Part shown: positions 24,619-34,840 of the stretch, piece by piece
How the letters are laid out: each line of letters begins with the position of its first letter
How positions within the stretch are numbered: the stretch's first letter is position 1
Assembly (NCBI RefSeq): GCF_030824435.1
Contig: NZ_JAVBXS010000026.1
Coordinates: 31,903-95,902, forward strand
From: Rheinheimera sp.
GTDB taxonomy: Bacteria > Pseudomonadota > Gammaproteobacteria > Enterobacterales > Alteromonadaceae
Direction: 5' to 3'
DNA length: 64,000 bases
Notes under the pieces: generated by a model
Told to the model about the DNA's origin: nothing
What the model saw: only the letters and a program-made list of their open reading frames with translations
The model's database searches: none
Translations under genes and position numbers: made by a program

Positions 24619-26163
24619 TCAACTGCCGGCAGCTTCGAGCTGTTTTAACCTTGCTTGTGCTTGCTCCCAGTTGCGCGTTAACCGCTCAATTGTGGCGGTG
24701 GAGTTGGTTTTCACAAAAGACACCTGCTCCAGCAATTGTTGATTTTGCTCTGCCATCTGTTTGCGCTCTGCTTGTGCCTGTGCTGTTTGCTCACGCAGTT
24801 GCAGCATTTCTTCACGCAATTGTTTGATGGTTTCGCGTTGACTGCTCTGATGTTCAGCAGTGCTGGCGTTTTGTTCTTTTAATAAACTGTTGACGTCACG
24901 CAGTTGTTGCAGATTTTGTTCTAATTCCGGTAAATACTGGTTCAGCCGGGCGGCTTCTGTTTGTGCTTGTGTCAGCTGAAATTGCAAATCGTCCAGTTGA
25001 TGTTGCTGGGCACTGGCGGCGGCAACGGCCTGATCCCGCTCTTGTCTCAGTGGCGCCACTTTTTGTTCGATATCTTGTTCAGCTGCGCTTAGTTGTTCGT
25101 TCAGCTGTTGCAACCTGCTGCATTCAGCTTGCAGTTGTGTCAGTTGTTGTTGTAATTCCTGCTGACCCGACAACGCCTGTTGTTGTGTGCTGGTTGAGCT
25201 GTTTAGTTGTTGTGCCAGCTGTTGTTGTTGGTTCTGGCTTTCTGCAAAAGCAGCAGTCAGCTGCTGTTTTTCCTGTTGTGCTTGTTGTAAGTCTTGTTGT
25301 AGTTGTTCCAACTGCTGCTGTTGCGTCTGACACTGAGTGTGCAGTTGCTGTTGTTGCTGCTGTTGTTCAAGCAGCTGTTGCTGCACTGTCTGTTGCTGCT
25401 CCTGCTGTTGTTGCAGCTGTTGTTGTAATGCCGACAACTGCTGCTCGGCCTGACGCAATTCCTGAGTGGCGCTGATCTGTGCCTGGTTTTTGCTGTCAAG
25501 TTGTTGTGCCAGCAAAGTGTTTTGTTCAGAAAGCTGTGCCAGCTGAGTGCTGAGATTGGCCTGATGTTGCAGTTGCAACAATTGAGCGTCTTCAAGAAGT
25601 TGGCGTTTATGTTCAGTGTCGGCCAGCTGTTGTTGGTTCTGCTGCAGTTCCTGTTGCAGCAGCGGCATTTGTTGTTGCAGTGGCTCCAGCAGATATTGTT
25701 GTTCCGTCAGCTGGCTTTTTAGTGACAGCAGCAGTTCCTGCAGTTGGTTTGTTTCGGCGTGAGATTCGTCAAGCTGTTGCTGCAAGCGGATTTGTTGTTG
25801 CTCCAGCGTGGCAGCATGGCTGCTGTGCCGGGTTTCACGTTGCTGGGCGGCGTAAAGCTCTTCCGTCAGCTGATGTTGCTGTTGTTGCAACTGATGATAA
25901 CTGTCCTGCAAAGTTTGCAGTTCATGTTGCAATTGCTGATTTAAACTTTGGGCAAAACGACTGGCCTGTTGTTTAAAAGCCGCAACAAACTCGGCATCAA
26001 AGGTAAAATCCGGATCAATCTGTTGCTGTTGCCATTTTAAAAAGTGAGGTTCAAGCTGGCGGGCTGCTTTTCCAGTGTAATTTGCCAGAGCACTGAGTGA
26101 TATTTGTTGTCCGTTACTTTGCCACTCATCACACAATTCTTTTATTTGCAAATATTCACTCAT
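24619..26163 (-). CDS. KfrA-like DNA-binding, glutamine-rich coiled-coil protein
   Basis: A 514-residue protein. Residues 1-55 (YLQIKELCDEWQSNGQQISLSALANYTG) resemble the N-terminal DNA-binding domain of KfrA, a plasmid-partition accessory protein. About residues 60-500 form one very long coiled coil in which Gln makes up roughly a third of residues, with runs up to seven Gln, plus Leu and Glu in heptad spacing. The last 40 residues are less repetitive. ATG at 26163 has GGAG nine bases ahead; a GTG at 26169 is possible. KfrA proteins bind DNA and self-assemble, so a nucleoid-structuring or regulatory role is plausible. It stands alone on the chromosome, away from partition genes. Confidence 0.75.
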   Translation of the reverse strand: MSEYLQIKELCDEWQSNGQQISLSALANYTGKAARQLEPHFLKWQQQQIDPDFTFDAEFVAAFKQQASRFAQSLNQQLQHELQTLQDSYHQLQQQQHQLTEELYAAQQRETRHSSHAATLEQQQIRLQQQLDESHAETNQLQELLLSLKSQLTEQQYLLEPLQQQMPLLQQELQQNQQQLADTEHKRQLLEDAQLLQLQHQANLSTQLAQLSEQNTLLAQQLDSKNQAQISATQELRQAEQQLSALQQQLQQQQEQQQTVQQQLLEQQQQQQQLHTQCQTQQQQLEQLQQDLQQAQQEKQQLTAAFAESQNQQQQLAQQLNSSTSTQQQALSGQQELQQQLTQLQAECSRLQQLNEQLSAAEQDIEQKVAPLRQERDQAVAAASAQQHQLDDLQFQLTQAQTEAARLNQYLPELEQNLQQLRDVNSLLKEQNASTAEHQSSQRETIKQLREEMLQLREQTAQAQAERKQMAEQNQQLLEQVSFVKTNSTATIERLTRNWEQAQARLKQLEAAGS

Positions 26164-26582
26164 AAACACAAACTCCGGCGCCAGCCTTACATCAGCAGGC
26201 CGCTTTTGGTCATTGTCAAAGTTAAAAAAATCAGGGGATCATCAAGCCGCGGTATTAGTTTGCAGCAGTGTCGCAAGCAAAAATTACGCTGCAACACAAG
26301 CACATAGTATTGAATTGTAACTTTTTGTTTATCTTTTGGCTACCGCTTAAATACATCCGCCCCGTAATTCGCCACTGAGTTTTATCAGAAAAATCAGCAT
26401 TCTGCACCTTATATCAGGCAAAGTTTTGTTGTGGTAAAAATCTGTGGCTGCAGGGGGTTACAAGATGCTTTGCCTTTTTGTTTACTGCAGTTACATAACT
26501 TTGTTTATCACACTGAACGATCAGTGCTTTGATTTCTGCCTGATATGCGCTTGCCATCAAGCTGATGTTGTATTTGTGACAT
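26164..26582. other. Intergenic region upstream of the KfrA-like gene
   Basis: About 420 bases, AT-rich, lying between the porin terminator and the KfrA-like gene. It should hold that gene's promoter and any autoregulatory site. I see no confident promoter, no clear repeat and no convincing small gene. Confidence 0.4.
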
Positions 26583-26605
26583 AAAAAACGCCGCAAAAGC
26601 GGCGT
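26583..26605 (-). terminator. Intrinsic terminator of the chemoreceptor-porin operon
   Basis: On the minus strand ACGCCGC-TTTT-GCGGCGT is followed by a T-run (26588-26583). It lies about 30 bases after the porin stop. Confidence 0.85.
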
Positions 26606-26636
26606 CCTGATCAGGTAATTGTTGTGAACCTGAATG

Positions 26637-27365
26637 CTAAAAATGCCATTTTACCAACAGGTTCAGGTTTGATTCGTCAGTACGAAAGCCCGGACTGTCT
26701 TTGATGCCATATTTGTTAAGCCAGTAGGCATATTCAACTCCCAGATAAAGCCGGCTTTTGATGCCCAGCAGAGGATGCAAAGCCCATTTCAGCTGTGAGG
26801 TAAAATTCATATGGGCGGCCTGATCTGAACTGGCACTTGCCCAGTCGATAAAACCGTCGTACAAAAATTCCTGTCCCAACATTTCAAAGGGCAGGCCCCA
26901 GACAAAAGTGGCCTGCCAGCTGTCATCAACATTTTCATTCTGGCGGCGGTATAAATTCAGCTGACTGTGTTTAAACAGCGGGAATGCAAAATCGACCCCA
27001 ACCCCATATAAATAATTGGTTTGCAAAGTCGACATTTCAATTTGGGTAGCAACTAACACATCTTTGATAACACCAAACGCCATAGTGTTACCAGAAAGTT
27101 TGCCGAGGCTAAAACGGGGTGCCCATTCGCCATAATTGCCACGAGCGCCATTGTCGCTTCTGGAGTGGTCGAGAAACATAAAGCTGTCACCCCAACTGGT
27201 GCCGGCCACATGTTCCAGCGTATAGACCTGCAGCTCAGGGTAACCGACTCTGTAGTTTTGCCCTTTTAAATAACTGACACTTAAATCCTGCCATAAAATG
27301 TCGGCAGTGGCAGCACCACAGGCCAATAACGTAGCCGGCACTAAAGCCCATGTTGATAACTTCAT
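26637..27365 (-). CDS. Tsx/OmpK-like outer membrane channel
   Basis: A 242-residue outer-membrane protein with a signal peptide (cleavage near ATADI, residue 22) and a C-terminal KWHF ending typical of beta-barrels. The pattern ILWQDLSVSYLKGQNY, the TLEHVAGTSWGDSFMFLDHSRS region and the LYLGVEYAYWLNKYGI stretch fit the Tsx/OmpK nucleoside channel family. Its Shine-Dalgarno AAGGAG overlaps the stop of the upstream chemoreceptor gene, with only ten bases between the genes, so the two are translated from one mRNA. Nucleoside uptake is the family role; the substrate here is inference. Confidence 0.85.
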   Translation of the reverse strand: MKLSTWALVPATLLACGAATADILWQDLSVSYLKGQNYRVGYPELQVYTLEHVAGTSWGDSFMFLDHSRSDNGARGNYGEWAPRFSLGKLSGNTMAFGVIKDVLVATQIEMSTLQTNYLYGVGVDFAFPLFKHSQLNLYRRQNENVDDSWQATFVWGLPFEMLGQEFLYDGFIDWASASSDQAAHMNFTSQLKWALHPLLGIKSRLYLGVEYAYWLNKYGIKDSPGFRTDESNLNLLVKWHF

Positions 27366-27375
27366 ATTGTGCTCC

Positions 27376-29310
27376 TTAAACTTTAAATTGGTTCACCAGA
27401 GTACGCAGCTGCTCAGCCCTTTGTGTCAGGCTGTCAATGGCAATAATTTGCTGCTGGGCATTGTGGTGAATATCTGCGGCACTGCCGGCAATCAGATGGG
27501 CCGATTCATTAATATGCTCCACCACACTGCCTTGTTCTTCGGTTGCGGCAGCGACCTGATGGTTGCCACCGCTGATTTCAGAAAACTTTTGCTGGATTTG
27601 GTTTAAAGACTGCACCGACAGCTGGGTATGTTCTGTCACCTGTTCGCTGCTTTGCATGCCTTGTTTAATGGCTTGTAGCGACTGATTGGAGGTTTGTTGT
27701 AACTGCGCTATCTGGTCGCGGATTTGTAAAGTTGAATCCTGAGTTCTTTTGGCCAGGTTTCGCACTTCATCGGCAACCACGGCAAAACCACGGCCCTGTT
27801 CACCGGCGCGTGCCGCTTCAATAGCGGCGTTCAGTGCCAGCAAGTTGGTTTGTTCTGAGATAGCGTTGATCACTTCCACCACTGAATTAATGTCAGAAGC
27901 CTGCCTTGCAAAATCGTTAATAGTGCCATCAACCATCAACATCACTTTATTCAGTTCACCCATGGTGTCTGCGGTTTTGGCCATATATGCACTGGTGGTC
28001 ACAGTTTCCTGTACCGCTGATTCGGTATCTGACGCTGTGCGATGGGCGATGCCTGAAACTTCCACAATGGTTTGGCCCATTTCGGTAATAGCTGTTGCCA
28101 CCTGATCGGTCTGGGCTCTTTGGGCTTCAGTGGCGCTAAAGGTGTTTCGTACTAAAGTAGCCAGCTGCTCAATATCGGTTTTAATAGCAACTTCTGCCGC
28201 TTTAATTTCCCCAACCAACTGACCCACTTTGGCAATAATACCGTTAAAACCTTTGGCTAAATGACCCAATTCGTTATTTGCGCTGTCATCGAGCCTTTTA
28301 CTCAGGTCTCCACCATTGCCGGACATCGCCAATAAATCATCACCAACACGGCGGATGTTTTTACTCAGCGCATTACCAAATACCACGGTCAAAGCAATAA
28401 AAATGGCGGCAATCACCAGACTGACGCCAACAGCAATAGCAGTGACTTCGTCTATGGCGGCAGTTACCTGCACTGTTGGCATCAGCGCCACTGCAGTTAA
28501 GCCTGTATCCCGTACATCCTGAATACCGTAATAGATAGGCTCACCGGCAACTTCAAGATTGCCAAAACGAAAACCGGTATTGCCGTTATTGGTCAGTGGA
28601 GCAAAAACACTGTAGTTACCGGCTTCTTTGATATTTTTGCCAATCAGGCTTTTGTCTTTGTGTGCGACCACCAAACCTTTGTTGTTGACTAAAAACAGAT
28701 AACCCTGCTCACCGAGTTTAAAACTGCTGACTAAATCCGATATTTTTGAAATATCGTAACCAAGTCCGGCCACACCAGAGCGATTGCCATCCACATTCAC
28801 CACCACATTCACAAACAAGGTCAGGGCGCCGGTTTTTTCATTGGGATCTATTGCCAGTTCACGTTTGGCAGTGCTTGCTAAAAAGTTAAAAAACCAGCTG
28901 TCGCGGGGTTCTGTTGTGGATACTGTTTTAAATACACCATCCTGAGTGTAATAAGTTTTACTGGTATCAGACACCCAAAACATGGTGGATGCGCCGGAGT
29001 TTTGTTGTAACTGCTTAAAATAATTCAGCACCTGCGGATGGTTGTTTGCTGTTGTTTCGCCACTTCGCATCCAGTCATGCAACAAAGCGTTGTCGGCCAA
29101 AGCTTCGGATAGCAGGATAGGGCGCATAATTTCGCCTCTGATCTGTTCGCTGATGCGCCCCACACTATTGGGTAAATATTCATGTTCAGTCTGACTGTAA
29201 TAAAGGCTGGAGAATTGACTGGTATTGATCCAGGCGGTGACTAAAGTGATCAGCAGTAAAGAGACAAACATAAAACCGATAAAAATGGTTTTTATGGTGT
29301 ACTTATTCAT
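27376..29310 (-). CDS. Cache-domain methyl-accepting chemotaxis protein
   Basis: A 644-residue receptor. A membrane span (about 8-28) is followed by a periplasmic dCache-type domain (about 35-275, with [15 protein letters not shown] and [13 protein letters not shown]), a second span (about 290-312), a HAMP region ([14 protein letters not shown]), and a signalling domain with the highly conserved hairpin tip [32 protein letters not shown]. The ligand is unknown. It is the first gene of an operon with a Tsx-like porin, which suggests sensing of a nucleoside or related molecule that enters through that porin. GGAG lies eight bases before the ATG. Confidence 0.93.
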   Translation of the reverse strand: MNKYTIKTIFIGFMFVSLLLITLVTAWINTSQFSSLYYSQTEHEYLPNSVGRISEQIRGEIMRPILLSEALADNALLHDWMRSGETTANNHPQVLNYFKQLQQNSGASTMFWVSDTSKTYYTQDGVFKTVSTTEPRDSWFFNFLASTAKRELAIDPNEKTGALTLFVNVVVNVDGNRSGVAGLGYDISKISDLVSSFKLGEQGYLFLVNNKGLVVAHKDKSLIGKNIKEAGNYSVFAPLTNNGNTGFRFGNLEVAGEPIYYGIQDVRDTGLTAVALMPTVQVTAAIDEVTAIAVGVSLVIAAIFIALTVVFGNALSKNIRRVGDDLLAMSGNGGDLSKRLDDSANNELGHLAKGFNGIIAKVGQLVGEIKAAEVAIKTDIEQLATLVRNTFSATEAQRAQTDQVATAITEMGQTIVEVSGIAHRTASDTESAVQETVTTSAYMAKTADTMGELNKVMLMVDGTINDFARQASDINSVVEVINAISEQTNLLALNAAIEAARAGEQGRGFAVVADEVRNLAKRTQDSTLQIRDQIAQLQQTSNQSLQAIKQGMQSSEQVTEHTQLSVQSLNQIQQKFSEISGGNHQVAAATEEQGSVVEHINESAHLIAGSAADIHHNAQQQIIAIDSLTQRAEQLRTLVNQFKV

Positions 29311-29597
29311 TGGGAAACTCCGGTTGTCGTTTTATCGGGTTTTGCCCCGGGCTTTTATTAACCTCAAAGCAGCAACTTGCTCAGAACCCGACAGTAGTTT
29401 GTTACCATTTTGAGTGTAACTTGTTGAAATGACGCTTGGTTTTCCCTAACGAGCGATTCCTTCTTGAGTCTATGTTGTATTGTGAAAATAACAAGGTGAT
29501 GCTCACTGATCGGAGATCCTGATTTTTATTCAATGTCTTGCAGTTGCTGTGCAGCTTCAGGCCAAAGCAGCAGTAACAGCGCTGCCTGAGTGTGCCT
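29311..29597. other. Intergenic region between the chemoreceptor and ygiQ
   Basis: Divergent spacer, about 290 bases before the ygiQ promoter. It should contain the promoter of the chemoreceptor operon; nothing in it is clear enough to call. Confidence 0.35.
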
Positions 29598-29605
29598 TTG
29601 AAAGG

Positions 29606-29635
29606 TTAGTATTTAAGTGAATACTTGAGTATAAT
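29606..29635 (+). promoter_or_regulatory. Sigma-70 promoter of ygiQ
   Basis: TTAGTA, 18-base spacer, and a perfect TATAAT at 29630-29635, about 55 bases before the ATG. Confidence 0.5.
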
Positions 29636-29689
29636 GCTCGGCTATTTTTGCCACCTTGTGCCGGCAATCACCCTTAGAGTACCCAAGTT

Positions 29690-31942
29690 ATGTCGACAAC
29701 AGCTCCAGCCTCGCGTAAATCAGCCCCGGTCGCCCGTATGGCGGCAGAACGTGGTTTATTCTCATACCCAAAATATTGGGCAGAGTCTTTTGGTCCGGCG
29801 CCGTTTTTACCTATGTCACGCCAGGAAATGAAAAAACTGGGCTGGGACAGCTGCGACATTATTCTGGTGGTGGGTGACGCTTATGTTGACCACCCCAGTT
29901 TTGGCATGGCGGTGGTGGGCCGTATGCTGGAAAGTCAGGGTTTTAGGGTCGGCATCATTGCCCAGCCAGACTGGAACAGCAAAGACGCTTTTATGGCTTT
30001 GGGTAAACCCAATCTGTTTTTTGGGGTATCGGCCGGCAATATGGATTCGATGATCAACCGTTATACCGCCGACAAAAAACTGCGCCATGACGATGCTTAT
30101 ACGCCGGGTGATGAAGGCGGCAAGCGGCCAGACCGTGCTGTGATTGTGTATTCGCAGCGTTGTAAAGAAGCTTATAAAGATGTGCCTGTGGTGATAGGCG
30201 GTATTGAAGCCAGTTTACGCCGTATTGCCCATTACGATTATTGGCAGGAAAAAGTCCGCCGTTCTATTTTGTTTGATGCCAAAGCTGAAATTCTGATTTA
30301 CGGCAACGCCGAGCGGCCTTTGGTAGAAGTGGCACACAGGTTAGCCGCCGGTGAAACTTTTGATACGATGAAAGATATCCGCGGCACCGCTGTTATTTTA
30401 AAAGATGCGCTGCCAGGCTGGCGCGGTGTCGACTCTACCGCTATTGATAAAGTCGGCAAAATTGACCCTATTCCTAACCCTTATGGCGCCGACGATGTGG
30501 GCTGCAGCTCTTATTCCGAGTTTGCCAAAGAAGGTATCGATTTAACCAAACCACAAATTGTTGAAGCCAAAGCTGTAATGGTGCAACCGGCCAAACCTAA
30601 GCCCTGGGAGCAAACTTACGTCAAGCTGCCGGCTTTTGAACAGGTGAGCGTCAATAAACCTTTGTATGCCCACGCTTCGCGTATTTTGCACCAGGAAACC
30701 AACCCGGGTTGTGCCCGTGCTATTTTGCAGCGCCATGGCGATAGGCATATCTGGGTGAATCCGCCGGCATTTCCTTTAACGACTGAAGAAATGGATGGGG
30801 TGTTTGGTTTGCCTTATCAGCGGGTGCCGCACCCTGTGTATGGCAAAGCCAAAATTCCGGCTTATGAGATGATCAAAACGTCGGTCAATATTATGCGTGG
30901 CTGTTTTGGGGGCTGTTCATTCTGCTCTATTACCGAACATGAAGGCCGGATCATTCAAAGCCGCTCGCAGGAATCTATCCTGAAAGAAATTGAACAAATC
31001 CGCGATAAAGTGCCTGGTTTTACCGGCGTGATTTCTGATTTGGGCGGCCCAACCGCCAATATGTACAAACTGCGGTGTAAAAACCCCAAAGCCGAACAAA
31101 CCTGTCGCCGGCCATCCTGTGTTTATCCAACCATTTGTGAACATATGGACACAGATCAAAGCCCTACCGTCGATTTATACCGGGCAGCGCGCAAAATTAC
31201 CGGCATTAAAAAAGTGCTGGTGGCCTCAGGTGTGCGTTATGACTTAGCAGTGGAAGATCCAAATTATGTACGCGAGCTGGTGCAGCACCATGTCGGTGGT
31301 TATTTAAAAATCGCTCCTGAACATACCGAAAGCGGGCCATTGTCGAAGATGATGAAACCTGGCATGGGTGCTTATGACAAATTTAAAGCCATGTTCGACA
31401 AATACAGTAAAGAAGCCGGTAAAGAGCAGTATTTAATTCCGTATTTTATTTCAGCGCACCCTGGCACTACAGATCTAGATATGGTGAATCTGGCGTTGTG
31501 GCTGAAAGAGCGCGATTTCCGCCTGGATCAGGTGCAAAACTTCTATCCAAGCCCGATGGCCAATGCCACAACTATTTACCACACTGAGCTGAATTCGCTG
31601 AAAAACCTCAAAGGCAACAGTGAAAAAGTGCCGGTGGCTAAAGGCGAACGTCAGCGGCGTTTACATAAAGCCTTGTTGCGTTATCACGACCCGAAAGGCT
31701 GGCCGATGATCCGTGAAGCTTTGCGCAATATGGGGCTTTCGAAACTGATTGGCAAAGGCAAAACTTGTTTAGTGCCGGAAGAAAGCCGCGACGAGCTGAA
31801 ATTTAAGCCAAAAGGCGCTGGCCAGGTGGCTGTGACTAAACACACGGGCGTCAATCCGGTCAAAGCTGCTTTGATTAAAAAGCAACAACAAACCGGTAAA
31901 TCATCAGGTCACGCAGCTTTTAAAAAGAATAAAGGTTCGTAG
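29690..31942 (+). CDS. ygiQ: YgiQ-family radical SAM protein
   Basis: A 750-residue cytoplasmic protein with the radical SAM iron-sulphur motif CxxxCxxC at Cys405, Cys409 and Cys412 (CFGGCSFC). The N-terminal domain begins [18 protein letters not shown], typical of YgiQ, and a second Cys-rich stretch ([19 protein letters not shown]) follows the radical SAM core. The last 70 residues are basic and disordered. The reaction is not known for this family. It is a single-gene unit with its own promoter and terminator. Length matches the family. Confidence 0.95.
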   Translation: MSTTAPASRKSAPVARMAAERGLFSYPKYWAESFGPAPFLPMSRQEMKKLGWDSCDIILVVGDAYVDHPSFGMAVVGRMLESQGFRVGIIAQPDWNSKDAFMALGKPNLFFGVSAGNMDSMINRYTADKKLRHDDAYTPGDEGGKRPDRAVIVYSQRCKEAYKDVPVVIGGIEASLRRIAHYDYWQEKVRRSILFDAKAEILIYGNAERPLVEVAHRLAAGETFDTMKDIRGTAVILKDALPGWRGVDSTAIDKVGKIDPIPNPYGADDVGCSSYSEFAKEGIDLTKPQIVEAKAVMVQPAKPKPWEQTYVKLPAFEQVSVNKPLYAHASRILHQETNPGCARAILQRHGDRHIWVNPPAFPLTTEEMDGVFGLPYQRVPHPVYGKAKIPAYEMIKTSVNIMRGCFGGCSFCSITEHEGRIIQSRSQESILKEIEQIRDKVPGFTGVISDLGGPTANMYKLRCKNPKAEQTCRRPSCVYPTICEHMDTDQSPTVDLYRAARKITGIKKVLVASGVRYDLAVEDPNYVRELVQHHVGGYLKIAPEHTESGPLSKMMKPGMGAYDKFKAMFDKYSKEAGKEQYLIPYFISAHPGTTDLDMVNLALWLKERDFRLDQVQNFYPSPMANATTIYHTELNSLKNLKGNSEKVPVAKGERQRRLHKALLRYHDPKGWPMIREALRNMGLSKLIGKGKTCLVPEESRDELKFKPKGAGQVAVTKHTGVNPVKAALIKKQQQTGKSSGHAAFKKNKGS

Positions 31943-31971
31943 CTCCAGACAGACATTGGCATTGATACAAC

Positions 31972-32004
31972 AAAGCCGGCACATTAAGCGCCGGCTTTTT
32001 TGTT
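31972..32004 (+). terminator. Intrinsic terminator of ygiQ
   Basis: AAAGCCGGC (31972-31980) and GCCGGCTTT (31990-31998) with a nine-base loop and a T-run. Confidence 0.85.
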
Positions 32005-32106
32005 TGTGTTGATTTGTGCTGGCCTTGGTGTTGCAGTGCCAGCGCTTGCCCAAATTGGTGAAAGCCGGTTAGTCTGGTTTATCCCAATCAAAGGAGCTGC
32101 GGCGCT

Positions 32107-32805
32107 ATGCAAAATCAGCAAAATCAGCAAAGTAAGCAAACGATGCAACATCTGGTGATCACTGGTGGTAATAAAGGTATTGGTCTGGCGTTAGTGCAAC
32201 ATTATCTGGCGCAAGGGCATCAAGTCAGTGTGATTTGCCGCCATTCGTCGCCAGAGCTCGCTGCGCTGAATGTGCGGGTGTATTGCGGCGTTGATTTAGC
32301 CGATCCATTGCAGGTGCAGGCGGTGGCCGCTGAATTTAGCGAAGCTTCAGTCGATGTGCTGATTAATAATGCCGGCATTTTTAGTCAGGAAACTTTAACT
32401 GATTTTGCCGTTGCCCGTATTCAGGCGCAGTTTCAGGTGAATGCACTGGCGCCTTTGTTATTGTCACAGGCCATGCTGCCTTGTTTTAAAGCAGGCAGTA
32501 AAATTGCCATGATCACCAGCCGCATGGGCTCTATCAGCGACAATGGCTCTGGTGCTTATTATGGTTATCGTATGGCCAAAGCGGCGCTGAATGCAGGTTC
32601 TGTGTCACTTGCCAAAGATTTAAAACCCAAACAAATTGCAGTGGGGATTTATCATCCTGGTTTTGTGCAAACCCAGATGGTGGGTTTTGCCGGAGATATT
32701 TCGCCAACCGAAGCGGCAACAAGGCTGGCAGAGCGGATCAGCGAACTGGGTTTACATAACTCCGGTGTGTTTTATCACAGCAATGGCACTGAGTTGCCCT
32801 GGTAA
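32107..32805 (+). CDS. Short-chain dehydrogenase/reductase
   Basis: A 232-residue Rossmann-fold oxidoreductase. It shows the cofactor motif TGGNKGIG near residue 19, the NNAG motif near 91 and the catalytic YGYRMAK (Tyr-x-x-x-Lys) near 152, with a Ser shortly before. AAGGAG lies nine bases ahead of the chosen ATG; a second ATG 12 codons later would remove a Gln-rich N-terminal tail. Substrate unknown; it resembles the SDR group annotated as C-factor or YciK-like. It is monocistronic. Confidence 0.88.
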   Translation: MQNQQNQQSKQTMQHLVITGGNKGIGLALVQHYLAQGHQVSVICRHSSPELAALNVRVYCGVDLADPLQVQAVAAEFSEASVDVLINNAGIFSQETLTDFAVARIQAQFQVNALAPLLLSQAMLPCFKAGSKIAMITSRMGSISDNGSGAYYGYRMAKAALNAGSVSLAKDLKPKQIAVGIYHPGFVQTQMVGFAGDISPTEAATRLAERISELGLHNSGVFYHSNGTELPW

Positions 32806-32932
32806 CTAAGCTGGTCACATTAAAGCAGAGCATTGCGCCGCAGATCACAGCACAGCAGGTCCAGCGCTTGGGGCACAACAACTGCTGTGGTAGCATAACG
32901 GCCCTTTTGGTGTTGAACAGACAAAATAATTG

Positions 32933-33595
32933 ATGTGGTTCGTGAAAATCAAATCTGCTTTATTACCGCTGTGGCGGGCAAAATTCACTCAGCCGGTACT
33001 TGCCACCCTTACAGGTGTGTTGTTGTATCTGTGGTTGCCGCTGTTTAAAGCGCCGGACTGGCTGGTGCAACTCAATAGCTTGAGTCGCGATGAGCAGCAG
33101 GAGCAGCTGAAAAACCTGAACAGCTTTTACAAAAAATATGGTGAAGCGGCCTTGCCAGCGCTTCATGCCCAGCTGGAGTTAGATAAGCTGCGCCGTTTTG
33201 AGCAACAACTGATTGACGACAATAAAAATTTTGACGATCAGGACAGAGACGAACTCTGGGCTGATGCCACTGAATTTATGATTGCCCACCTGACACAAAA
33301 TGTCGCCAATAACCAATTGAGACTGCTCGACAGTGAATGCCGTAATAATTTATGCCGTATGGTGCTGGAAGCGCCTCAAGGTTTAACACCTGAATACAGA
33401 GCGCTGGTGCTGAAACTGGCGGGCAGTTTAAAAACCGGCGATCTGGAATTTCAGCAGTTAACCGAAGGCAACAAACGTATCACGCTGGAACTTAAATCTG
33501 ATAAGCGACTGAAATACGGCTATTTTGCGGCTAAGAAGTTAAACCCGCCCGAAAAGGCACAATGGCAGGCAGAGATCAAAACATGGTTACAATAA
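32933..33595 (+). CDS. Membrane-anchored protein of unknown function
   Basis: A 220-residue protein with one N-terminal membrane span (about 18-40, VLATLTGVLLYLWLPLF) and a soluble remainder that is charged and helical, with a Cys pair (DSECRNNLCRMVL, near residue 138) likely to form a disulphide if periplasmic. I recognise no family. The ATG at 32933 has no strong ribosome site; a GTG at 32942 is an alternative. It overlaps the next small membrane protein gene, so the two form a pair of unknown function. Confidence 0.6.
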   Translation: MWFVKIKSALLPLWRAKFTQPVLATLTGVLLYLWLPLFKAPDWLVQLNSLSRDEQQEQLKNLNSFYKKYGEAALPALHAQLELDKLRRFEQQLIDDNKNFDDQDRDELWADATEFMIAHLTQNVANNQLRLLDSECRNNLCRMVLEAPQGLTPEYRALVLKLAGSLKTGDLEFQQLTEGNKRITLELKSDKRLKYGYFAAKKLNPPEKAQWQAEIKTWLQ

Positions 33596-33921
33596 ATAAA
33601 ACGGCGGTGCAGCCTTATCTGCAAAAAGCCATGCTGTTAGGGCGCCATTCGCTGGTTTTGGGGCTGGCAGTTGCCAAACAATTTGTGGCCTGGCTGAAAA
33701 CACCAGCTGTGCAGCGGACGGCGTTTCGCAATATTGCCTTAATGATTGCCGGTTATCTGCTGATGTTATGCCTGTTTTTCCTGTATAGCCTGAGCCTGAA
33801 CACGCCTGACACGCTGCCTGAGCCCATGGCACAACAACTTCAGCAGCAGGATGTCAGTCTTGATGCGCTGAATGAAGCTGTGACCCGACTTGAGAAAAAA
33901 AAGGCTTTAGCCAAACTCTGA
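33583..33921 (+). CDS. Small single-span membrane protein of unknown function
   Basis: About 112 residues with a hydrophobic span in the middle (IALMIAGYLLMLCLFFLYSL) and a charged C-terminal coiled-coil-like tail (LDALNEAVTRLEKKKALAKL). Its start overlaps the upstream gene by 13 bases; an ATG seven codons earlier is possible. No family recognised. Overlap and shared membrane anchoring suggest the pair works together. Confidence 0.55.
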   Translation: MVTINKTAVQPYLQKAMLLGRHSLVLGLAVAKQFVAWLKTPAVQRTAFRNIALMIAGYLLMLCLFFLYSLSLNTPDTLPEPMAQQLQQQDVSLDALNEAVTRLEKKKALAKL

Positions 33922-34012
33922 TCCTGTCTTTGCTGTTGCCAATATTATTGGCAGCAGCGCATCAACAGTCAGGCGCTAACGACTTGTCGCTCAAAGCCCT
34001 GCGCTAAAAAAG

Positions 34013-34840
34013 CTAAGCACCATAACGCAACGACAACATACTTAAACTGCCATACACCAGCTCGTCATTAAAAAACTGCAATGGTTCTTCTGCCGAGCTT
34101 GCGCCCAGTACATACAGCAAGGGCAAATAATGATCAGGGTGAGGTACGGCCAGCAAAGCGTCTTTACTTAGCCTCCGATAATCACAAAGCGCGGCAAAAT
34201 CCCGCTGCGCTATGGCTGTTTTGACTTTGCTTACAAAGTCAGTGGCCCAGGCCGGTTGTTGCTGATTACTCCAGTCCAGCAAGCGCAAGTTGTGCACTAT
34301 ATTGCCAGAGCCGATGATCAGCACCCCTTGCTGACGCAGCGCTTTAAGCTTTTGCCCAAGTGCCAGATGCCAGTCCGGACTCTCACGGCTATCAAGCGAC
34401 AACTGCAACAACGGAATATCAGCATCAGCAACGGCATGAACCAATACCGACCAGGCGCCGTGGTCGAAACCCCAATTGTGGTCAAGCTGCACTACAAGCG
34501 GTGCCAACATGGCCTGAATATGTGCTGCCAGTTCAGGTGCTCCTGGCGCCGGATAATTCACCGCAAAAAGTTCCGGCGGGAAACCGGAAAAGTCATGCAG
34601 TGTTGGCGGTTTGGTCTGGGCGGTAATTTTTACGCCTTCGCCATACCAATGGGCGGAGATCAGCAAAATCGCTTTGGGTTTTCTGACGCCAGTTAAATCT
34701 GCCAGTTGTTGCTGCCAGTGCTGCGTAAACTGATTTTGTGCCAGCGCATTCATCGGGCTGCCGTGCCCCAGAAAAATCACCGGCTGAGGTTGTGGCGCAG
34801 ATTGTTGCTGCAAAGAAGGAGGCGTCAAAGGCTGAAGCAT
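34013..34840 (-). CDS. YgiD-like extradiol dioxygenase (4,5-DOPA dioxygenase family)
   Basis: A 275-residue zinc or iron enzyme of the LigB superfamily that opens catechol rings. Family segments are FLGHGSPMNAL (His26), LLISAHWYGEGV (His64), GFDHGAWSVL, and PDHYLPLLYVLGA, in the order seen in E. coli YgiD. The ATG at 34840 gives the usual length; an upstream TTG at 34912 is rejected because it lies far beyond the family N-terminus. The N-terminal 20 residues are Gln/Pro-rich. The physiological substrate is unknown. Confidence 0.9.
   Translation of the reverse strand: MLQPLTPPSLQQQSAPQPQPVIFLGHGSPMNALAQNQFTQHWQQQLADLTGVRKPKAILLISAHWYGEGVKITAQTKPPTLHDFSGFPPELFAVNYPAPGAPELAAHIQAMLAPLVVQLDHNWGFDHGAWSVLVHAVADADIPLLQLSLDSRESPDWHLALGQKLKALRQQGVLIIGSGNIVHNLRLLDWSNQQQPAWATDFVSKVKTAIAQRDFAALCDYRRLSKDALLAVPHPDHYLPLLYVLGASSAEEPLQFFNDELVYGSLSMLSLRYGA

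Noticed and set aside
25300..25440. Sequencing or assembly artefact in the CAG-rich tract
   Set aside because: The reading frame stays open with heptad-compatible Leu/Glu spacing throughout, so it looks like real coding sequence; copy number of the longest Gln run may still be uncertain.
24963..25475. 170-residue plus-strand Val-rich reading frame
   Set aside because: It is a shadow of the CAG/TTG repeats in the glutamine-rich gene on the other strand.
26414..26596. 60-residue minus-strand reading frame with Met start
   Set aside because: It runs out of the porin terminator hairpin, has no ribosome site and no recognisable features.
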